Below the pieces are notes generated by a model. The model was not told the origin of the DNA. It saw only the letters and a program-made list of their open reading frames with translations, and did no database searches. From Owenia fusiformis (lineage: Eukaryota > Annelida > Polychaeta > Sabellida > Oweniidae), in NCBI GenBank assembly GCA_903813345.2, contig CAIIXF020000004.1, forward strand, positions 23,315,985 to 23,379,984: 64,000 nucleotides of DNA, written 5' to 3'. Below are positions 1-12,599 of this stretch, one piece after another. Numbering within the stretch: the stretch's first letter is position 1; each line of letters starts with the position of its first letter. The position numbers were made by a program, and so were the translations under genes.

Positions 1-515
1 TTTTCAAAATTTACCGTAAAAACACCCGTTTTTTCAGAAACCTACCGTAAGAACTCCCGTTTTTTCCGAAATCTACCGTAAAAACTCCCGTTCTTTCAAA
101 ATCTACCGTAAAAACTCCCGTTTTTTCAAAATCTATAGTAAAAACTCCCGTTTTTTCAGAAATCTACCGTAAAAACTCCAGTTTTTTCCGAAATATACCG
201 TAAAAGCTCCCGTTTTTTAGAAATCTACCGTAAAAACTCCCGTTTTTTCAGAAATCTACCGTAAAAACTCCCGTTTTTTTTTAAATCTACCGCAAAAACT
301 CCCGTTTTTTCAAAACCTACCGTAAAAACTCCCGTTTTTCTGAAATCTTCCGTTAAAAAGTCACGTTTTTTTAAATTCACCGCGAAAAATACCTTTTTTA
401 AAAAATCTCCCGTAAAAACTCCTGTTTTTTCAACATCTCCCGTAAAATCTCCCGTTTTTTCAAAATTTACCGAAAGTACCGCAATTTTTATTAAATCTCC
501 CGTAAATTTTTCCTT
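1..515. repeat. Minisatellite, about 31-bp unit
   Basis: About 16 head-to-tail units of roughly 30-33 bp fill the left edge. Each contains a core close to ctaccgtaaaaactcccg followed by a T-run and 'cagaaat' or 'caaaat'. Units diverge towards the right end. The array continues off the left edge, so its true size is unknown. No coding potential is visible. Confidence 0.9.
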
Positions 516-2270
516 TTAGGTTGGCAAGTCTGCCATTATATATACAATAGTTAGCTGGTTTTGATTAGTGCATCATAACATATTAGGACTTTTATGATGT
601 TTGGTTGCAAAAAGTGCACACAACTCATACAACAAGCACGACATACAATGGTTTTACAAGGTGTATGCAACATGATCAATATAGGTAATAAAGATATAAG
701 GTGGTGAAGAGGACAAAACATATGCAGTGCATATTATGATTGACGTTACATGATGTAGGTTGTTTGATGGAATCAGGGAATGTCTGTTGTATAGAGCTGA
801 AAATGGCATTATTTGACAGTATTGGTTCAAGACTTTGGAACCCCCCCCCCCCCATATCTACTTGACACCACTACATCATGGGGATGTGTGTCACAGATCA
901 CAGTGGGAGCATCGTGAGATATCACAGCCTTCTCTCAGTTTCCTTCTAGAACATTCTTGTGCATGGCAGAGTATCAGAATGCAGTGGGAGGCTCACGGGT
1001 TTTTAGCTAATCTAGGCAGTAATCAGAATTGCAGTATTGTAAAGATTTTGTGAGTATAGTAACTTGGATTTTATCAGTCCGTGTGAAGTGAATTTTGGGA
1101 AACGCTTCGGAGTAAATGTTCAATAATTTTCTTCAACAAAATGTATTGAAAATGTGCAACGTAAATAACAATATTGTTTTGCGCCTTTGAGTGCAGCAAA
1201 ATTTATCTTTAAACAAGTCAATATGATAGATTACCATGGTAACTTATCTTACAATAAATGTTAAAAAGGATAAGTAATACAATATTTCAATGATGTGATG
1301 TACAATATACATACTGCAACACTAGAGGCAGAAATGGCAATTCTCGAAATAAAAAAGACAAGTTGCCAAAAGCAAAGGCAAGTGCGCCTGGTAGCACTGC
1401 ACAATATTGGATAATAGCAAGTGCGCCTGAAAGCACTGCGCAATATTGCTAATCGCTAATCTGTATTTTAAAAATATGTGCGAATTTATTAAAGTATATT
1501 GATCTACGAGGTTATCTCGTATTACCAACTAAACATTGGAGTTGGATGTGTGCATTGATTAATCAATTGGCTTCAACAAATTCACAGTAAAACCTGTGAA
1601 GTGGAACATTGGTTGTGAAACACCTTCTTAAGTTGAACATCCTCCAAAGTCCAGTTATACAATGTAAAATGAGACTATTATAAGTGGAACACTATATTTT
1701 TAGGTACCAAAATGAGTTCCTTTTTACTGTACATCATTCCATTTTATCTTAAACAAATAATTCTATTGAGCATTATTCCAACGACTAATGCAAAAATATC
1801 GTTATTGATATGAAGATTTTGGGATATTGTAATGGCTCTAAAACACAACAAAGCCTTTTGCAATATGTAATACTCGAGACAAGACTTAACTATACTACAT
1901 TCTGAGTATCTACTACATGTTCTATTAAAATTATCTCAGGTTCTATTTATAATGCTGATGTTTTACATAAACAATACTGTGATACAGTAGACGTTTTATG
2001 ACTATTACTATTTTTACATCATTTTATTAAAAATTATTTCGATGACTTAATTGACAAAATGAGTTCGTGAGAAACTTTCTCCAATTTTATCATAATAATC
2101 ATTAATTTTATACCAATCCATTCTAAATGCATTTATGAAATCTACACATGTTACTTATATATAATGATTTTAATTCGTTGATATTATTCCAAGAAATAAG
2201 TTGATTTTTACTGATTTTATGTACTCCTTTAGAAACACTATTTACAAAATGTGTAAAAGGGTATATTTAC
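516..2270. other. Gene-poor stretch with small repeats
   Basis: No coding exon is supported. It contains a poly(C) run at about 840-853, a two-copy tandem duplication at about 1375-1447 (unit about 40 bp, containing agtgcgcctg and gcactgc), and a short inverted-repeat element at 1587-1729. It lies downstream of the two USP exons on the minus strand, so it is probably intron of that gene. Confidence 0.5.
1587..1729. mobile_element. Short MITE-like element, CAGTAAAACCT ends
   Basis: The left end reads acagtaaaacctgtgaagtg and the right end reads tttttactgta, an imperfect terminal inverted repeat. The interior repeats 'gtggaacac' and 'gttgaacat' motifs. Similar ends and interiors recur at 20229-20390, 30959-31150 and 63556-63728, so this is a small dispersed family without coding capacity. 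Confidence 0.45.
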
Positions 2271-4902
2271 CATTGAATGCCCAATAGGAAGCACCCGTTG
2301 TTGGAACTACAGGTTCATGAACATGAACAATATGAACTTCATGGTTGGGTCTATAGACATTATCAGCATACCCTGCAATCATAAAAGATAAAATTATGCA
2401 ATGCAATTAAGACCATTGGTATTGTTTCCTTAAAACAAATTAACTATACACAAAGAAGACTTTTATTATCCATCATGGTTTAACAAGAACACACATTAAG
2501 TAAAACATTTGGATTTGAAAATGGCAAGAAGTTAGGTATGAACCCTTATTCTAGGTTATGGGGAAAACATAGTCGATACACTGTACGTCCATCATTTTGG
2601 ATGATGGATTATGGAGCACTCTTGTTGTTCAAACAATTTTACAATAAGAACAAAAATCAAAGTGTGGTTGTAGTAATCTAGCATGATGGTGATATACTAT
2701 AACAGAGTCAAAATGAGTCCATTGTTCATTATTTTTAATTGGACGATGTGCAGTCTCATTAGTGCAGGAGCGTAGGTATGATCTAAAATTTGGCGAGGGA
2801 AATTTTGGATTTGAAGCGAAATAACATACTTCAATCCTTTTCAAAGTTTCAATTGAAAACATATCCAAATTAATATTTTTCTTTAAAATATTAGTGAGGC
2901 GTTTATTTCGATGGCCTCATGCCTGGCTACGGTCATGTTAGTATGAACATTTTAAAACATGAACAAAAGTCAAAGTATATCACTAGTAAAGCTAAATCTA
3001 GAATAATACATGTTCTATCTGTAATCTTAAGTATGTACAATTGTTTAAGGTCAAAAATCAAGTGAGGTTAGACACCATTGAATTAGATTAGTTTAAAAAT
3101 TAAAATGTATACGCATGCGCCTTAAGGTATGTATTTTTGTCATGTTTATTATCATATCTTCATTGTTGAAGGGTTAAGTATATGTTTTCTTCAAGAACAT
3201 GTAAAAATTAACATCACTCCTTTGTAATACTAGTCAAATTTATACAATAGAGCTACATGTTTTGCGGATGCTTTGTCTATAGTAGCAGGCCCGTAGCCAG
3301 AGGGGGAGCTGGGGGAGCAGAAGCCCCCCCCCCCCCTGGCCAGAAATTCTTTCAAAATCATGCAGTTTTTCCTAAAAGAGAGCTTCGTCTGTACTTTAAC
3401 TAGACTCTGCACGCAGGGTACTATAGTAGTATAGTCACTTTAGAGCTACAGTGTAAAATGCACTTCGTCAATCAAAAGTTTAGGAAATAATAATCCGAGC
3501 TTTTATATCACAACTGCAAAGTTTTATTATCCAACATGATTGTCAAAAACTTGCATATCTTTTAGACTTGTTTGTTAATAACTTGGCATTATCATAAGTG
3601 TATATTCGATGTTATTTTATATTCGATGTACTGGAGGCATCCCAAGACATAACAGCCTATGTGGTTAGTTTGGTCAACACATTATTAAAATAATGTACTT
3701 TAGTAGTATCATAATTAGCTTAATTGATCACATGAGCAATACTGACCAATCAGGTTATTGCCAAAGTTGAGATACTGGATAAAAATTATAGTCTTCTTGT
3801 CAATAGACTCAATAAGATCTATATTTTCACATAATTACTAGCATTAAACATTCGCTATTTTGGAGTTATTTATTTCACTTGAGTATAACATGTTGCATTA
3901 CAAAATACATTGAAAGTGTTTTGAGGGTTGAGAAGGATGATATATTGGTTCAAGTTAATACATTTGGAATTAATCACAGATAATCTTCACTCTGTAGTAG
4001 GGTTTGAAGAGTCGTTGCGTTTCGCTTAACCACCGTGAATTTAAATGCAGAACTGGCATGATCGATCGATCCGTGGAGAACTAGTATTGAACGCGTTGGC
4101 CGATTTTTATGATCTTTGGCCCATTTGATTCTTATTCTTTGGGGAATAAAGCTAGTCTAGATTCTGCCGGTTCAAGAATTCGAATCTGAGTGAATTTGAT
4201 ATTCTTGTGTTTTGGCAACGCAGATTCATAAATACATTTTGTGAGACCGGTGTAAAAGGGTAGGTGGTCCTCTCAAATGTTGGTCCTACTCTCTATTGAT
4301 TTACATTGTGACCTAATTACAATTATTTTCCTTATTATTTATACACAGTCAGGGCCAGTAAGGGCCGTAAGGAAAGGGAACCATAATCCCCAGGGGACCA
4401 TAATTTCTTTTACACCGGCTACGAAGAAAGACATGGCTGTCCCGGTGTAAAAGAAATTATGGTCCCCCAGGGATTATGGTCCCCCTTTTAAAGGCCCTTA
4501 CTGGCCCTGATTGTGTATAAGATAATAAGGGAAAGAGCACAAAGAGGTCACCATATAAATCAATGGAGAGTAGGACCATAAATTAATGGGACCTCCTACC
4601 CTTTTACACCTGCTTTATGATTAGCCTAGTTTGACCGCCTACAACAACAAAAGGCCTCAAAAATTTCATTTCGAGAATAATTCGCCACGCTAGTTAAAGG
4701 TCAAATTATTTTATTTATCCAATTCTAAAGGTTCACATTCTGTATTCTTGTCTAAAGAGACGGCCTTGCGATCGGAGAAGGTAAGGTCCAAGTAGGTATA
4801 GGCCTAAATAAGGGCAAGATACTCACAATTAAATGCAGCCTCTGCATGATTTGATCTGTCGACTGGAATAATGATGACTGAAGTTGCATCTGATTCTGCC
4901 AT
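2271..4902 (-). CDS. Universal stress protein (UspA family), 5' part, partial
   Basis: Two coding exons on the minus strand join in phase. Exon 1 (4902 down to 4827) starts at ATG 4902-4900 and encodes 25 codons plus one base, beginning MAESDATSVIIIPVDRSNHA; a gtgagt donor follows. Exon 2 (2372 down to 2271) completes a Trp codon and continues YADNVYRPNHEVHIVHVHEP, then a gtaaat donor. The pattern 'IIPVDRSNHAEAAFNWY' followed by 'VHIVHVHEP' is the beta1-alpha1-beta2 start of the Usp Rossmann-like fold, including the nucleotide-contacting Asp after beta1. The nucleotide-binding GxxGxxxxxxxGS motif and the C-terminal half should lie beyond the left edge; I did not find them in 1-2270. A possible 5'-UTR splice acceptor (tttttag) sits just upstream of the ATG. 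Family assignment is fairly firm; the exact role (ATP-binding or not) cannot be judged. Confidence 0.72.
4246..4613. mobile_element. Foldback MITE, head-to-head palindrome
   Basis: Two arms of about 175 bp are inverted about a short loop at about 4421-4440. The ends read ccggtgtaaaagggtagg (left) and cctacccttttacacctg (right). Around the centre, 4399-4420 and 4441-4462 are exact inverted copies. It lies inside the first intron of the USP-like gene. A single arm of the same family occurs at 46031-46196. Confidence 0.85.
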
Positions 4903-7900
4903 TGTTGATTATCTAAAAATTAAAATAAAATACCAATGGGTTTGTGTTAGATGGCGCTATCAGTACTGCAAAGGCACTGCAAGAGCAGTCTGTACCGCCC
5001 TTTGTTATAATATTTCTCACTCCTTTTAACATTCTTTTTACGATCAAATGTGGGGTAACATCTTATTTATCACTGTGTTTATGCACATCATTTCATTTAT
5101 CCTATTTTTAAACCACTGTAAATACTGTTAAAATTCTAAATATGCCCATTCGATTATGATAAAAGGGGGCTGTATATCGAGTGATATGTTACAGACATTT
5201 AAAGTCAAAATGTCAAAAATAAGAAAAAAACGCATTTTCACAGAACGTCAAAAACAAAATAAAACGTCCGCATTTATTAGGGGTAGCATGCCCAATTGCC
5301 CATCTAGGCGCGTGTTTTGAAGTCGTCTTATATATTTTGCAATACCTCGAGATCCCCCCCCCCCCAACAAACAAATAAGTCGTGGCTTTTCAAGGTTTAA
5401 CCGTAAATAGAATCATCTCTCGTTACTTTATTTGTTGATGTTTAAAAGTCATTGAAAAGTACCGTTTTGTTGTTTTGCAATTCAGAGTGTCATTTAGTGA
5501 ATTGTTTTCATTGCCATTTATAGTTTGACTTCTAGTGGGGCATTCAAGGTCACCAAGTCCAACAAATGGCCAGGGATAAAATTAAAACTCTGTTACATGC
5601 TTAGCTACTATTGGCTTGTATTAATTATAAATCCATTGTTGTTTGGAAACCTTGGAAACCATAATGCCATGGTTAAGGAGCAATAGCAACAATGAATTCA
5701 TGGACTCATAAGTTAGTTTAGGGAAATGTGACCTAGGATAAGGTCATGAACTTGTACATTTACTACTAGATTAAGTAAATTAGTAAATAACATAGCAGAT
5801 TGAGAGGGTGTAATATTGGTAAGGTCATACCTAGTTCAGGGAGAAGATGTAGGTATGCTATCGGTATGGGAGATTGCTCCCGAAGGAGAAAATGGGATAT
5901 ATGTAGATTATATATTAAGTATGTGGTTCTAAAACGTGGCGACTTAGATATAGCCACGTGGCTTTTGACTTGATTGATCCATTGATTTGTTTGTTTGTTA
6001 ATTTGTTTGTTTGTTTGAGACAAAAAGGAGAACAAAGAGGATACAACAAACAGGATCTTGATTTTGGATTACCGGCCAGTTCTTTATTAATCTCCACTAC
6101 TTTCAGGGCGATTACGCCGTGAATAACAATGAAAATGTATCTATGATTTTAAGAAATAAAGAGTATTTATTACTACTTTGAACGAGAACTGTACAAAAAG
6201 TCCGTGTTGTACAGTAGTTAGTGAAGTTAAACAGTTAAACTTAACAAATTGTAAAAAATCAATAAACGCAAGCTAGGCCTAATATAATAGCTGTATCTAC
6301 ACATCTGGGTCATCTACATACAATGTAGCTAGCTATTTACATTTGTTTGCTATCGTATCCTGTTTTTATGACTTTTGTTACGCAGGGTTTCAACCACTGT
6401 TAGACTCTACCTCCCATGTAGAGCTTTTCCACGGTTTACCATGATTAACCTACCCTTTGCATTCGTTTGACTTCACTTCTTAAAAGAGAGCTTCGTCTTT
6501 AACTAGACTCTGCACGCAAGGTATGATTAACTGAGGCTCGTGGCCAGATTTTTCCAGGTGGGTCACTTTTTAAAAATTCCAGGAAGTTCAACTTAGATAA
6601 TTTTGGCAGAAAATCATTCGAATGAAAAACTGCATTATTTTGACAGAATTTTGGGCCAGGGGGAGTAGCCATGACCCCCGATCCACCCTTCCCCATTACA
6701 TATATGAGGCAATTTGGTAGAAGTCCATGATTGAATCTAATATATAGGTACGGTTGTTAAGGTAGTTCTGTATGTCCAGAAATTATAATGCTCCCTAATA
6801 TTTGGAGTCCCATGTTATTTTCTGGAACACATATCTCATCGGTCGATATCTTTCAATTTTTCACTGAAAAGTGGCATGGGAATGCACATATGTAGACAAT
6901 ATTAATTCTATGATGTGATAAGAACTCAAAGATTCTTCGACCTACTTTTTAAAAGTACAAGAATGTAGGTCACTGGGTTTTCTCCTTTTTATACGTCTGG
7001 AATGTTTATGAGTGGTCAATTAATAATCTAGGTATATTCACTCTTTCTACAAAACTGAAAGATGTAAACCATGAATAGAAATGAGTTATGTGTACCTCAA
7101 AATAAATACGACTCCATTCATTAACATTTCTGAGCGCGTGTGGAACTCCCTAAAACATATATATGAGGCCACGATTGCATCTATTGTTTAGACACGGTTG
7201 TAACGTGTAATCCCATCACTAGTATTCTAATCGTGGCAATAATCAGTTAGGTGACATCATGGACTTCAAATATCAAAGAAAAATGTGATCCACACAATTA
7301 AACAATATTAGTTATCTAGACCAAAGCTGCGCAGATCTAGGACTACATCCACGCCAACATCTAAGCTTGTGAAACATGTCATATCTTAAAAAATATGTTA
7401 GACTCTAAGATTCCCTACCTAAGAAATGAAGAAAATATTCCTCTGAGCAGCTGCCTCGCTGAGTTGTCCTACTATCTATGTGAAATGTTCTTTACTCTAT
7501 AGTGTAAATTTACATGTAAACAGACTTCGCGTAGTACAGTAAAACTGTTTATGGTGAACACAGTCATATGTTCTAAAGTTTGCTTTATTTAACGTTTTCA
7601 TCTTGATAAGTTTTGGCAGATTATGACAAACTAATGAGAAATTATCCAAGAATAAGAGGTCTATCTTTTAATACAATAAGTACTCATAAGACTTCGATGC
7701 TGACATATCTCCATTGATGCTATTCATTGAGAGGGGTTTCGCTGTAGTTTTATAGTCAAATAAGGTCAGCGTGTACTTTGATAGCATAGCACGTAGACAT
7801 ATGCACAGTAATAAAATCTATTTTATAAATGAATTGTGGTGTGTCCTTGACTGATGTATGATTTATAATTACAGATGTAATGGATAACAGAAGAATTATA

Positions 7901-8007
7901 TATGGAAATGATTTGTTCTCAGTCTTTAATTGATTACGTGGGTTCAACTAGGGTCATGCTACCCGGTCCGCCATACTCGTCGTACAGTTGTACTGTAACA
8001 GTAATTG
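4903..8007. other. Intergenic, no gene recognised
   Basis: No exon with convincing splice borders or family similarity is seen. It contains a poly(C) run at about 5345-5356. A degenerate element at about 6525-6700 (ctgaggctcgtggccagat at one end, ggccaggggg near the other) is related to the element at 31866. Two diverged direct copies of a roughly 60-bp segment containing 'catatatgagg...acggttgt' lie at about 6705-6765 and 7155-7210. A short sequence agagagcttcgtct is shared between about 3375 and 6485. Confidence 0.5.
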
Positions 8008-8975
8008 TTGTCCTGCATGTTCGGAATTTTAATATGATCCCCAGAGTAACATGTTATTTTTCAAATATCAATCACTCCTTTCCCACAAATGTCTCGGGCT
8101 TTCAGAGTTGCACAAAGAGTGCACTAATGTACTTAGAAAAGGGTGTAAAGAATTTTGTAAAATGTATAAAAAATATATACAGGGTGTCAAAAAACAACGG
8201 CACCCCCTCTTCAGCAAAATGTACTTAATGTTACATAGTGTGTCATATCCCATTTTAAAGACAATTTAATTCTGGAGTTACCTGAGAAATTTCAGCTTTG
8301 AAAGATAAAATTTTACAGATTTACAGCTAATTAGTTAATTAGTAATTAGTTAGTAGTTGGTATGGTCACCTATTGCTGCTAGAAGAACAGCTAATCTGGA
8401 TGGATAAGATTTCAATGAAGATTCAAAAAAGGTTTACCATTGCGTGATCCTCTAAGCACTTTCGTCATATTCTTCAGAAATACATCCTTCCTGTATCTGT
8501 TTTCAAGAGGCCCCCTGTCCATCAATTCCCCATACCCTGTTTTTCACAATTGAACCCATATGATCAGCATAGCTGAGATTTCGGCTATTTTCTACATTTT
8601 CATCATATCCAAGATTTGACCTTTAACCAGTAACAAAGTAGCAAACAAAGTACTGAAGTAGCAAACTTTGAAACAATGTCGCCTTTTCAATTTAAAATTT
8701 TACCAAATATGATATTTGATAAGTAACTCCGGAATTAAATTATCTTAGGGGTGCCGTTGTTTTTTGACACCCTGTACATTTAATGAAAAAAAAAATTTAC
8801 ACTTCTATCTATGTACATACAGAGTGTAAGTGCACTCTTTGTACAAAACTGAAAGATGTAGACAATGTGAGGAAGGAGTGATTCTCTGTGATTGATATTT
8901 GAAAATAATATTTGAAAAATAACATGTGACTCTAGATCTATTGATGATTGCATCAAAATTCCGAACATACAGACC
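8008..8975. repeat. Palindromic element split by a nested transposon
   Basis: The left arm (about 8008-8178) and right arm (about 8776-8975) are imperfect inverted copies: each has 'caaagagtgcact' or its complement, a 'ggaaaggagtgatt'-type segment and an 'aaaataacatgt'-type segment in mirrored order. The 595-bp element at 8180-8774 sits at the centre, so it appears to have inserted into the loop of an older hairpin. Confidence 0.65.
8180..8774. mobile_element. Non-autonomous DNA transposon, 27-bp TIRs, TA target site
   Basis: A 27-bp inverted repeat beginning CAGGGTGTCAAAAAACAACG is perfect at both ends. TA dinucleotides flank it at 8178-8179 and 8775-8776. The 595-bp interior has no transposase ORF. 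Ends and TA duplication fit a Tc1/mariner-type MITE, but the transposase family is not proven. Confidence 0.8.
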
Positions 8976-8987
8976 AAACTACGGTAA

Positions 8988-9254
8988 GTGTGTCTGTTTG
9001 GATTTTTATGGAATCCTCATTGGAGTCTAGAAACACACGACTCATTCCACATACGGTCTACAACTTTCAATTTTGCACAAAGAGTACATAATATACCTCA
9101 GGAGAAGCGGAATGGAAATTTTTTTTTCATAAAATGTATAAAAAATAAAAAATCTTTGACCTACAAAAACACTCCTTTCTAGGTACATTGATGCATTGTT
9201 TGTGCAAAATTGAAAGTTGTAGACCGTAATGATCGATATTAATTGAATAGTCAT
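8988..9254. repeat. Second adjacent palindrome
   Basis: Segment 9053-9089 (ctacaactttcaattttgca) and segment 9199-9227 (tgcaaaattgaaagttgtag) are inverted copies about 110 bp apart. They resemble the arms of the 8008-8975 palindrome, so the two belong to one family placed side by side. Confidence 0.6.
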
Positions 9255-9523
9255 TTTCCGTAAGCCATTTTAAGATAAGGTAACGGCCGTCAATGTATCC
9301 TTGGATACTGACTATTGACCAAGTCTGGCTTCTTTATCTTATCAACAAACACCGTGACAAAGGGCCTGGTAACTTCAACTTGGCCACTAAACACTCATTT
9401 AAAATAATGTCATACTGTATCGATACAAAAATATGATTCGAATGTTTGATATCGGTTTGTTATTGTCCGTTCATACGATCATGGCCAATATGGGCGCTTG
9501 TGTTTTTCATTTTTTGTTCTTTG

Positions 9524-9586
9524 CTTTTTATCATTATATAAGATCGCCTATTTAGTAAATAGGCGATCTTATATAATGATAAAAAG
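9524..9586. repeat. Perfect 31-bp palindrome with 1-nt spacer
   Basis: Arms 9524-9554 and 9556-9586 are exactly complementary, separated only by G at 9555. The centre reads gcctatttagtaaataggc. It would extrude as a near-perfect cruciform. No flanking gene explains it. Confidence 0.92.
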
Positions 9587-9734
9587 AGTATTTAGGCCTA
9601 CGGCTGTTCAAGTCTGTTGCAAAATATTTGCATTTGCAAGCATTTGCAAAATATCATAAATATACATAACTCTGTATATATGTATTATTTTACAGATTTG
9701 GGATAAATACGTTATAACTCACCCATGAACACTT

Positions 9735-9812
9735 TTCGGTACAATGCGCGTCGGTATTCTGTCATTCGGTATGACGTCTTTCGGTACAATGCGCGTCGGT
9801 AGGTTTCGAATC
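9735..9812. repeat. Short tandem repeat of ttcggtacaatgcgcgtcgg
   Basis: The motif ttcggtacaatgcgcgtcgg occurs at about 9736 and 9780, with a degenerate third copy (tcgatataatgcgcgg) at about 9809. The spacing is about 44 bp. Confidence 0.7.
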
Positions 9813-12194
9813 GATATAATGCGCGGACCCCAGCCTAATCTAGTATATGGGAATTTTGGTCCATTCATAGGCTTAACAAAGACCTCCTTCCCTGATTGGA
9901 ACCACGGTCCGAAGTCGAAAGTCCTAAATCCCCATGGGAGTAGCTAGGATTATCAGACTCAGTAGAAAGGTGTATCATACAGAGTGTCTCAAACTTACAA
10001 AAAGTTCAATATCTTTCATGATTTTGAATTTTCCCCTAAAATATACCAAGATACCAAAAGACCAGTCTTTCCCGAATAAATCCACACCATCAGAATCAAA
10101 ATCCGTCCATGATTGGCTGCACAGGGCAGATTCTTATAGACGCATGTGAAATCTGATTTGCGTCAACTTCTCAGTGGTTGGACGTGTGGTGATCAATTCT
10201 TTTTTGGTGTGAATGCTGTGGACAATGATATCTTGATATGATCAATGATCCAGTTGTTTCTTTCCTGGAGTAGGAATACAAAATTTCATTGTCATGGGGT
10301 TCGATTGGTGCAAAAGGCCTGTGGCAGATCGTTTGGTAGAACTCTTTGGAAATCAGAGGATAGCATTGGATTACCCAATTGATTGGCCCCCGGGGTCACT
10401 CCTTTTACCCTTGATTTTAAAGGGCCTCTAAAGGGGTTTATACAGCCATCACAAACTGACCTAAATGAATTTCTACAAAAATAATTGATGGAATCAGTGT
10501 GATATTACAATGCATGTTCGCATGGGCAAAGGTACTACGGATCCTCAGATGCTTTGGAGAACGCATGTTGAGGGGACCACGTGTTTATGTAGATAGACCC
10601 AATGATCATACGTAAGAAAAATAGGAAAATTACATCTGATTCAGTACCAGTTTTATGACCCAAATTAGATGAAATATGAGCTGGGGTGAAAGATTAAAAA
10701 TCCTCAATTTTGGGCTCACCTTGATCGCCAAATCAAGCTCATTATTATATCATGGCATCTCAGTGCTGAGAAGAAATGAGATGTCATGGTTTATCATGAT
10801 GCTTTAAAACACGATTTTACAAACCAAAGGTTTACGTGCATTTATTCATCGTGGTAAAGCATGGCTAGCCACACGTTAAGCACACCTTTGGAAAGTTATT
10901 TTGCGATTTTTTATATCATAATGATATTTACCAGAACAAAATAGAGAATTAAACCTTAGAATGTGAACGATATTACATATCTAAAGCCTGAAAGGATGTG
11001 GTACGTCCCCGCTCAACGCATTCCCCCAAAATGTCTGATTCTGTAGAATTGGCCATGGCCCTTTCCATATAAATGGAAAAATAGATGGCACCATATGGGT
11101 ATTGGTAGGGCTAAATAACATGACAAGAGTCACTTAATTTATTGATCTAACAAGTAATTCCATTTGGTTAAAACGCCACTGGAATGTAACGATATGATAT
11201 CATTGACATGTGGATTGTGATTTCACATTAAAATTTTGATCCTCGTAAGAGTAAATGAACTTATGAAGGTTTTTAACATTGTGTCAATGAGGATTTAGCC
11301 CGACCATTTTTAGAAAACTTGAAAATCTGGAATTTGAATTAAGGTAAATAACAGTGCAAAAACTAAGTTGTGTTGATAGAAAATTACACACAGAATTCAA
11401 ATAGAAGAAAATGTTAGTCTTTAGTGGTTAAAATGCAGCAGATCTCCTAAAATCTCATTAAAACGAGACCTTAACGAGATTTCAAAGCTATATAGAAAAG
11501 CCACTATTAGATAGATGCCTTCACTAGGCTATTCTCTGTACTTGTGCCCGTGCCTCATCTGAGTAGCGAGTGTAAATTCTTTTCGGAAACATGATTATGT
11601 TTTCCCTGTTATATGAATTGGAGATATCTGACAAAATATGGATAGCCTAAAACATAAGGTTTGTGTTTTTGAACATGCGTAAATATCTTAACACTTGTTT
11701 TTAATATAGCCGCGCTTAATTAACAATAAGCGTAATCAGATTATTTCAAGCGTCGAAATAGCTTATTTTCCTTAACGTATCCACACGAACCTATTCTCGA
11801 ACAGTTATGTTAATCGATCTAGACGCCTCAACCCTCAATTATAATTATTTTCACCCATCGGCTTTCGAGTGGCCCGCGATATCTTTTATTTCATTCATTT
11901 GAGACGCAATTGATATACATGTATTGGCAACAAATCAAATGTTCTAAATGATTCTTCTTCATTTTGGAATGTTTCTCCTACCCAATATTCAAATATGTGT
12001 CTTAAATATTATACTTTACATTGATCACGAATCTTTTACTTCCTGTCTTTACGACTCCCGTTCATTTGCAAGAGTTGTTGATTGCGTTTCCTTGATCGTT
12101 GGTCGAACTTCGATATCAACTAAATTAGATTAATCAATTAAGAAATGTTTATATCATGTTTATCCAAGCAAATAATTGTAACAACTACATTATT
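9813..12194. other. Intergenic, nothing recognised
   Basis: AT-rich sequence with scattered short open frames only. No conserved protein motif, RNA gene or clear repeat was identified. Confidence 0.5.
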
Positions 12195-12599
12195 TTTTAG
12201 CAGTTTTGACACCTGAGCAGGGTAGCCTAGTGGCGTAGACTGGGGCTACTTTGCGGTTGAACGTCGTGGGATACGGAGGTCCCGCGTTCGAGCCCCAGGT
12301 ACGGAGTTGTTGATCATTGTCACTACGGACACCCGGTCCGAAGGTCCAACCGATTACCGGCCCTTGGCATGGGTTGGTTCTCTGGCCGCTCTTGCCGGAG
12401 ACAGATTGTGAGACTGTGGTTGGTTCCTCCACTAACGTGCTTTAGTAAACTCCGGGAGTCATATAGTATGGTAGCGGGCCCCCACCAAGGGCAGTAGTGG
12501 AACGACGCGAATCGGTCCCAGTATGGTTGCCTTGCAACTGAAGCGACTCGAGGAAATCATGCCATTCGCAATGACCCAGAAAAGACTTTTGCTTCTTAA
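12195..12599 (+). mobile_element. tRNA-derived SINE, copy 1
   Basis: The head carries a pol III box A-like motif (tagcctagtggcgtagac, from about 12223) and box B (gcgttcgagcccc, about 12284-12296), spaced as in tRNA genes. The body of about 300 bp and the end (gacccagaaaagacttttgc) are nearly identical to the inverted copy at 58010-58410. The open frames across it are incidental. Confidence 0.82.

Noticed and set aside
7902-8228. 108-codon open frame
   Set aside because: It runs through a palindrome arm into the MITE end; no family features.
12223-12300. Possible functional tRNA gene
   Set aside because: Box A and B are present, but no complete cloverleaf with a paired acceptor stem was found, and the unit is attached to a dispersed SINE body.
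12190-12432. Open frame on the minus strand over the SINE, with a similar one at 58072-58365
   Set aside because: The frame follows the pol III SINE body in both places; there is no start or stop conservation beyond DNA identity.
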